From Paraburkholderia elongata (GTDB taxonomy: Bacteria > Pseudomonadota > Gammaproteobacteria > Burkholderiales > Burkholderiaceae), in contig NZ_WOEZ01000329.1 in the NCBI RefSeq assembly GCF_013177735.1, forward strand, positions 1 through 33,219: DNA of 33,219 nt, in the 5' to 3' direction. Shown here one piece after another: positions 31,070-33,219 of this stretch (position 1 is its first letter; every line of letters starts with the position of its first letter). The position numbers were made by a program, and so were the translations under genes. The notes beneath the pieces were generated by a model, which did no database searches, had not been told where the DNA came from, and saw nothing but the letters and a program-made list of their open reading frames with translations.

Positions 31070-32042
31070 CGCATTCAAGGGGCAGTTCCGGAGCGCTGTC
31101 GGCTCACTTATGGAGCAGTTCGTCCAGGAGAAACGGGCGTGTGGTTATCGATATGATGAGCCAGCTCGCTTGCTGGCATGCTTTGACCGCTTCCTCAGCG
31201 ATGAAGCGCTATCGGAATGCGGGCTGCCGCGCTCGATCAGCCGCAAGTGGCTCGCCAAACGGCCCCACGAGAGTAAGGGCACCCACGATCATCGTATCTG
31301 CGCAGTTCGCCAATTCGCCCTGTTCATGTGTCGGCTTGGATATTCTGCGGATGTGCCGGATCGATCGCTGACGGCAAGGCGCTCTGACAGTTTCTCGCCA
31401 CGCATTCTGACCCACGCCGAGATTCAGCGGCTGTTCCAGGCGGCTGACCAGCTGACACCGACCGCACGATCCCCTATGCGGCATCTCATCATGCCGGAAG
31501 TGCTCCGGCTCCTGTATGGCTGCGGCCTGAGGATTGGCGAGGTGCTGCACCTGCGGGTGGCCGACGTTGACCTTGTCCGGGGAGTCCTGACAGTGCGTGA
31601 GGGCAAATTTCGAAAGGACAGGCTCGTTCCACCAGCCTTGCCCCTGGTACAGCGCCTTCGAACCTTCGCGCAAGTCATGGGCGATCGCCCGTCCGATGCC
31701 TACTTCTTCCCTTCGCCATCCGACGGCCCGTTGAGCCACCCGGCCGTCTACTGGCTGTACCGGGAGCTGCTGTTGCGCTGCGGGATCCCGCATGCCGGCA
31801 GAGGCAAGGGGCCGCGCTTACATGATCTTCGTCATGTTTTTGCCGTTCATGCGTTGCTGCGATGGTGCCAGGAGGGAGCCGACCTCGATGCGAAGCTCCC
31901 GGTGCTGGCGACCTACATGGGCCATCGCTCCCTCGCCGGAACGCAGCGCTATCTGCATCTGATCGCCGAACTGTTTCCGGAGATCACGGCGCGCACCAGC
32001 GCCGCCTTCGGTGATGTCATCCCGCGGAGGAACGGATCATGA
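31059..32042 (+). CDS. ritB: RIT tyrosine recombinase B
   Basis: The 327-residue protein has an N-terminal DNA-binding domain (about 15-105) and a phage-integrase catalytic domain (about 115-320). Catalytic residues: Arg158 (YGCGLRIGEVLHL), His255 and Arg258 (LHDLRHVFAVHAL), His289 (YMGHRSLAGTQ) and nucleophile Tyr298 (RYLHL). Its ATG lies inside the end of ritA behind GAGGAG, and its TGA overlaps the ritC ATG (ATGA). It is middle member of the trio and clearly divergent from the flanking two, as is usual for RIT elements, where the three belong to separate subfamilies. Confidence 0.92.
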   Translation: MSSSAFKGQFRSAVGSLMEQFVQEKRACGYRYDEPARLLACFDRFLSDEALSECGLPRSISRKWLAKRPHESKGTHDHRICAVRQFALFMCRLGYSADVPDRSLTARRSDSFSPRILTHAEIQRLFQAADQLTPTARSPMRHLIMPEVLRLLYGCGLRIGEVLHLRVADVDLVRGVLTVREGKFRKDRLVPPALPLVQRLRTFAQVMGDRPSDAYFFPSPSDGPLSHPAVYWLYRELLLRCGIPHAGRGKGPRLHDLRHVFAVHALLRWCQEGADLDAKLPVLATYMGHRSLAGTQRYLHLIAELFPEITARTSAAFGDVIPRRNGS

Positions 32043-33049
32043 AACCGACGGATTTCTCCATGCTCGTGACCGGCTTCCTGACGCACCATCTGGCCGCACA
32101 GCGCAACCTAAGCCCCAACACGATCAAGGCCTATCGCGACGTCTTCACCCTGCTGCTGCGATTCTGTCGCGACGTGCGGGGAATCGCACTGGAGCGTCTG
32201 TCTCTGGCACAGATCGACGTACCCCTGGTCGAGGCATTCCTTGATCACCTGGCCAACGACCGGCGCGTTTCGATCAGCACACTGAATCATCGTCTCGCGG
32301 CGTTGCACGCGTTCTTCCGCTACGTACAGTCGGAAGTACCCGAGCGCCTGCTGCAGTGTCAGCAGGTCCTCGCGATTCCGTTGCGGCGACAGCCGCGCCC
32401 CAGCGTCGGTTACCTCTCCAGGGAATACCTTGCGCAGCTTCTCGCGCAACCGGACCTGCGTACGGCTGAGGGGCGCCGGGATGCAGTGATGTTAAGCGTA
32501 CTCTATGACACGGGTGCCCGGGTACAGGAGTTGATTGACCTGAACGCCGGGGACGTGCGCCTGGATCCTCCATCGCAGGTGCGGCTCATGGGAAAGGGCA
32601 GAAAGCTGCGCGCCGTGCCCCTGATGGATTCGACAGTCGAACTGCTGCGCCAGTATCAACGCGATAACAACCTCGATCGCCCTGAACACGCCGGCAAGCC
32701 ACTCTTCCAGAACCGGCAAGGCACACGGCTATCGCGCTCCGGTGTGCGTTATCTCCTGCAAAAGTATGTGATTCCTTTACGGCGAAGTCACCCCGACTTC
32801 ACGCAACGGGTGAGTCCTCACAGCCTGAGGCACACCAAGGGAATGCACCTGCTGCAAAGTGGCGTCCCGCTCGAGATCATCCGCGACTTCCTGGGTCACG
32901 TCGATGTGAAGACAACTGAGATCTATGCTCGCGCAAATCTTGAGATGAAGCGCAAGGCTCTCGAGAAAGCCACCGACGGTGCACCGCTTCCAAAGATCCC
33001 ATCCTGGCAGCAGAACAAAACGCTGCTCGAATGGCTGCATTCGCTGTAG
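32039..33049 (+). CDS. ritC: RIT tyrosine recombinase C
   Basis: The 336-residue protein resembles XerC/D-type recombinases: N-terminal core-binding domain (about 8-105; NLSPNTIKAYRDVFTLLLRF) and catalytic domain (about 120-310). Catalytic residues: Arg161 (YDTGARVQELIDL), Lys in MGKGRKLRAVPL, His261 and Arg264 (HSLRHTKGMHLL), His287 (FLGHVDVKTTE) and Tyr296 (IYARANLEMKRKA). The ATG follows GGAGG by eight bases and overlaps the ritB stop. It ends 147 bp before the right palindrome. Confidence 0.93.
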   Translation: MKPTDFSMLVTGFLTHHLAAQRNLSPNTIKAYRDVFTLLLRFCRDVRGIALERLSLAQIDVPLVEAFLDHLANDRRVSISTLNHRLAALHAFFRYVQSEVPERLLQCQQVLAIPLRRQPRPSVGYLSREYLAQLLAQPDLRTAEGRRDAVMLSVLYDTGARVQELIDLNAGDVRLDPPSQVRLMGKGRKLRAVPLMDSTVELLRQYQRDNNLDRPEHAGKPLFQNRQGTRLSRSGVRYLLQKYVIPLRRSHPDFTQRVSPHSLRHTKGMHLLQSGVPLEIIRDFLGHVDVKTTEIYARANLEMKRKALEKATDGAPLPKIPSWQQNKTLLEWLHSL

Positions 33050-33099
33050 GACTGCGGAGGTTACGCACGTCGTTTGTTGGCTGCGGGCCTCCCCATCCT

Positions 33100-33215
33100 G
33101 CCCAACTTTTATGTAGAGTTCCTACGACCGAAAACCTTTGCTATCGCGAGCGGGATTCGACACTGCACATAACAACTTTCGGCCGGTAATATTGCAAATG
33201 TGCTGCAGCACATTT
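33100..33215. repeat. Right end of the RIT element
   Basis: AACTTTTATGTAGAGTTCC (33104-33122) and the opposed CACTGCACATAACAACTTTC (about 33162-33181) precede CGGTAATATTGC and the 20-bp palindrome at 33196-33215. Reverse-complemented, this matches the left end's order. Confidence 0.7.
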
Positions 33216-33219
33216 TCGC

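Larger units (their letters stand above)
29640..33215 (+). mobile_element. RIT (recombinase in trio) element, apparently complete
   Basis: About 3.58 kb bounded by an identical 20-bp palindrome, AAATGTGCTGCAGCACATTT, at 29640-29659 and 33196-33215. Inside each end follows, in inverted orientation, TTGC..TATTACCG, then a pair of opposed motifs of the type TTATGTAGAGT / ACTGCACATAA. Between them lie three tyrosine recombinase genes on one strand, each overlapping the next, which is the defining arrangement of RIT elements known from Cupriavidus, Burkholderia and other bacteria. All three active sites look intact. The outer right flank is cut by the window end, so target duplication cannot be judged. 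Confidence 0.9.

Overview
The window looks like an accessory region (plasmid, second chromosome or genomic island) of a Burkholderiaceae bacterium, most likely Paraburkholderia, Caballeronia or Burkholderia. This is inferred from high-GC codon use, Burkholderia-type HU proteins, a Burkholderia-type porin remnant, a phasin and polyhydroxyalkanoate (PHA) genes, and the mix of mobile elements. No rRNA, tRNA, CRISPR array or replication gene was recognised.

Layout. (1) 1-3.7 kb: a non-coding repeat, a 322-bp miniature-element candidate carrying six copies of an 18-bp motif, an HU gene, a small conserved hypothetical gene, a SET-domain methyltransferase, and a porin remnant. (2) 3.7-7.3 kb, minus strand: a compact operon of HSL-type hydrolase, small PhaE-like subunit, class III PHA synthase PhaC, and a GNAT acetyltransferase whose ATG overlaps the phaC stop. 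(3) 7.3-20.6 kb, plus strand: a CoA-thioester metabolic cluster of acyl-CoA ligase, MFS carboxylate transporter, AraC regulator, SDR, 3-hydroxyacyl-CoA dehydrogenase, YWTD beta-propeller, CaiB/BaiF-type CoA transferase, phasin and enoyl-CoA hydratase. Decayed pieces of a second AraC regulator, a second MFS transporter and a PhaZ-like depolymerase lie between the intact genes. (4) 21-27.3 kb: an insertion-sequence zone with two frameshifted IS6 copies in opposite orientation, an IS630 with intact ends, an IS6 C-terminal scrap, a LysR remnant, a TetR regulator, a second HU gene cut by IS6, and an IS110 transposase. (5) 27.7-28.1 kb: an inverted second copy of the left-hand repeat, next to a long perfect hairpin. 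(6) 28.3-33.2 kb: an IS91-family transposase, then an apparently complete RIT (recombinase in trio) element with three overlapping tyrosine recombinase genes and matching inverted ends.

Working together. The operon in (2) and the cluster in (3) suggest import of a carboxylic acid, activation to CoA, beta-oxidation-type conversion, and diversion of hydroxyacyl-CoA into PHA granules coated by the phasin. The substrate is not visible from sequence. The [repeat + HU] units at both ends of the 27-kb stretch are in inverted orientation, so the block between them is framed by a homologous inverted repeat; the right copy has been broken by IS6, and probably by IS110.
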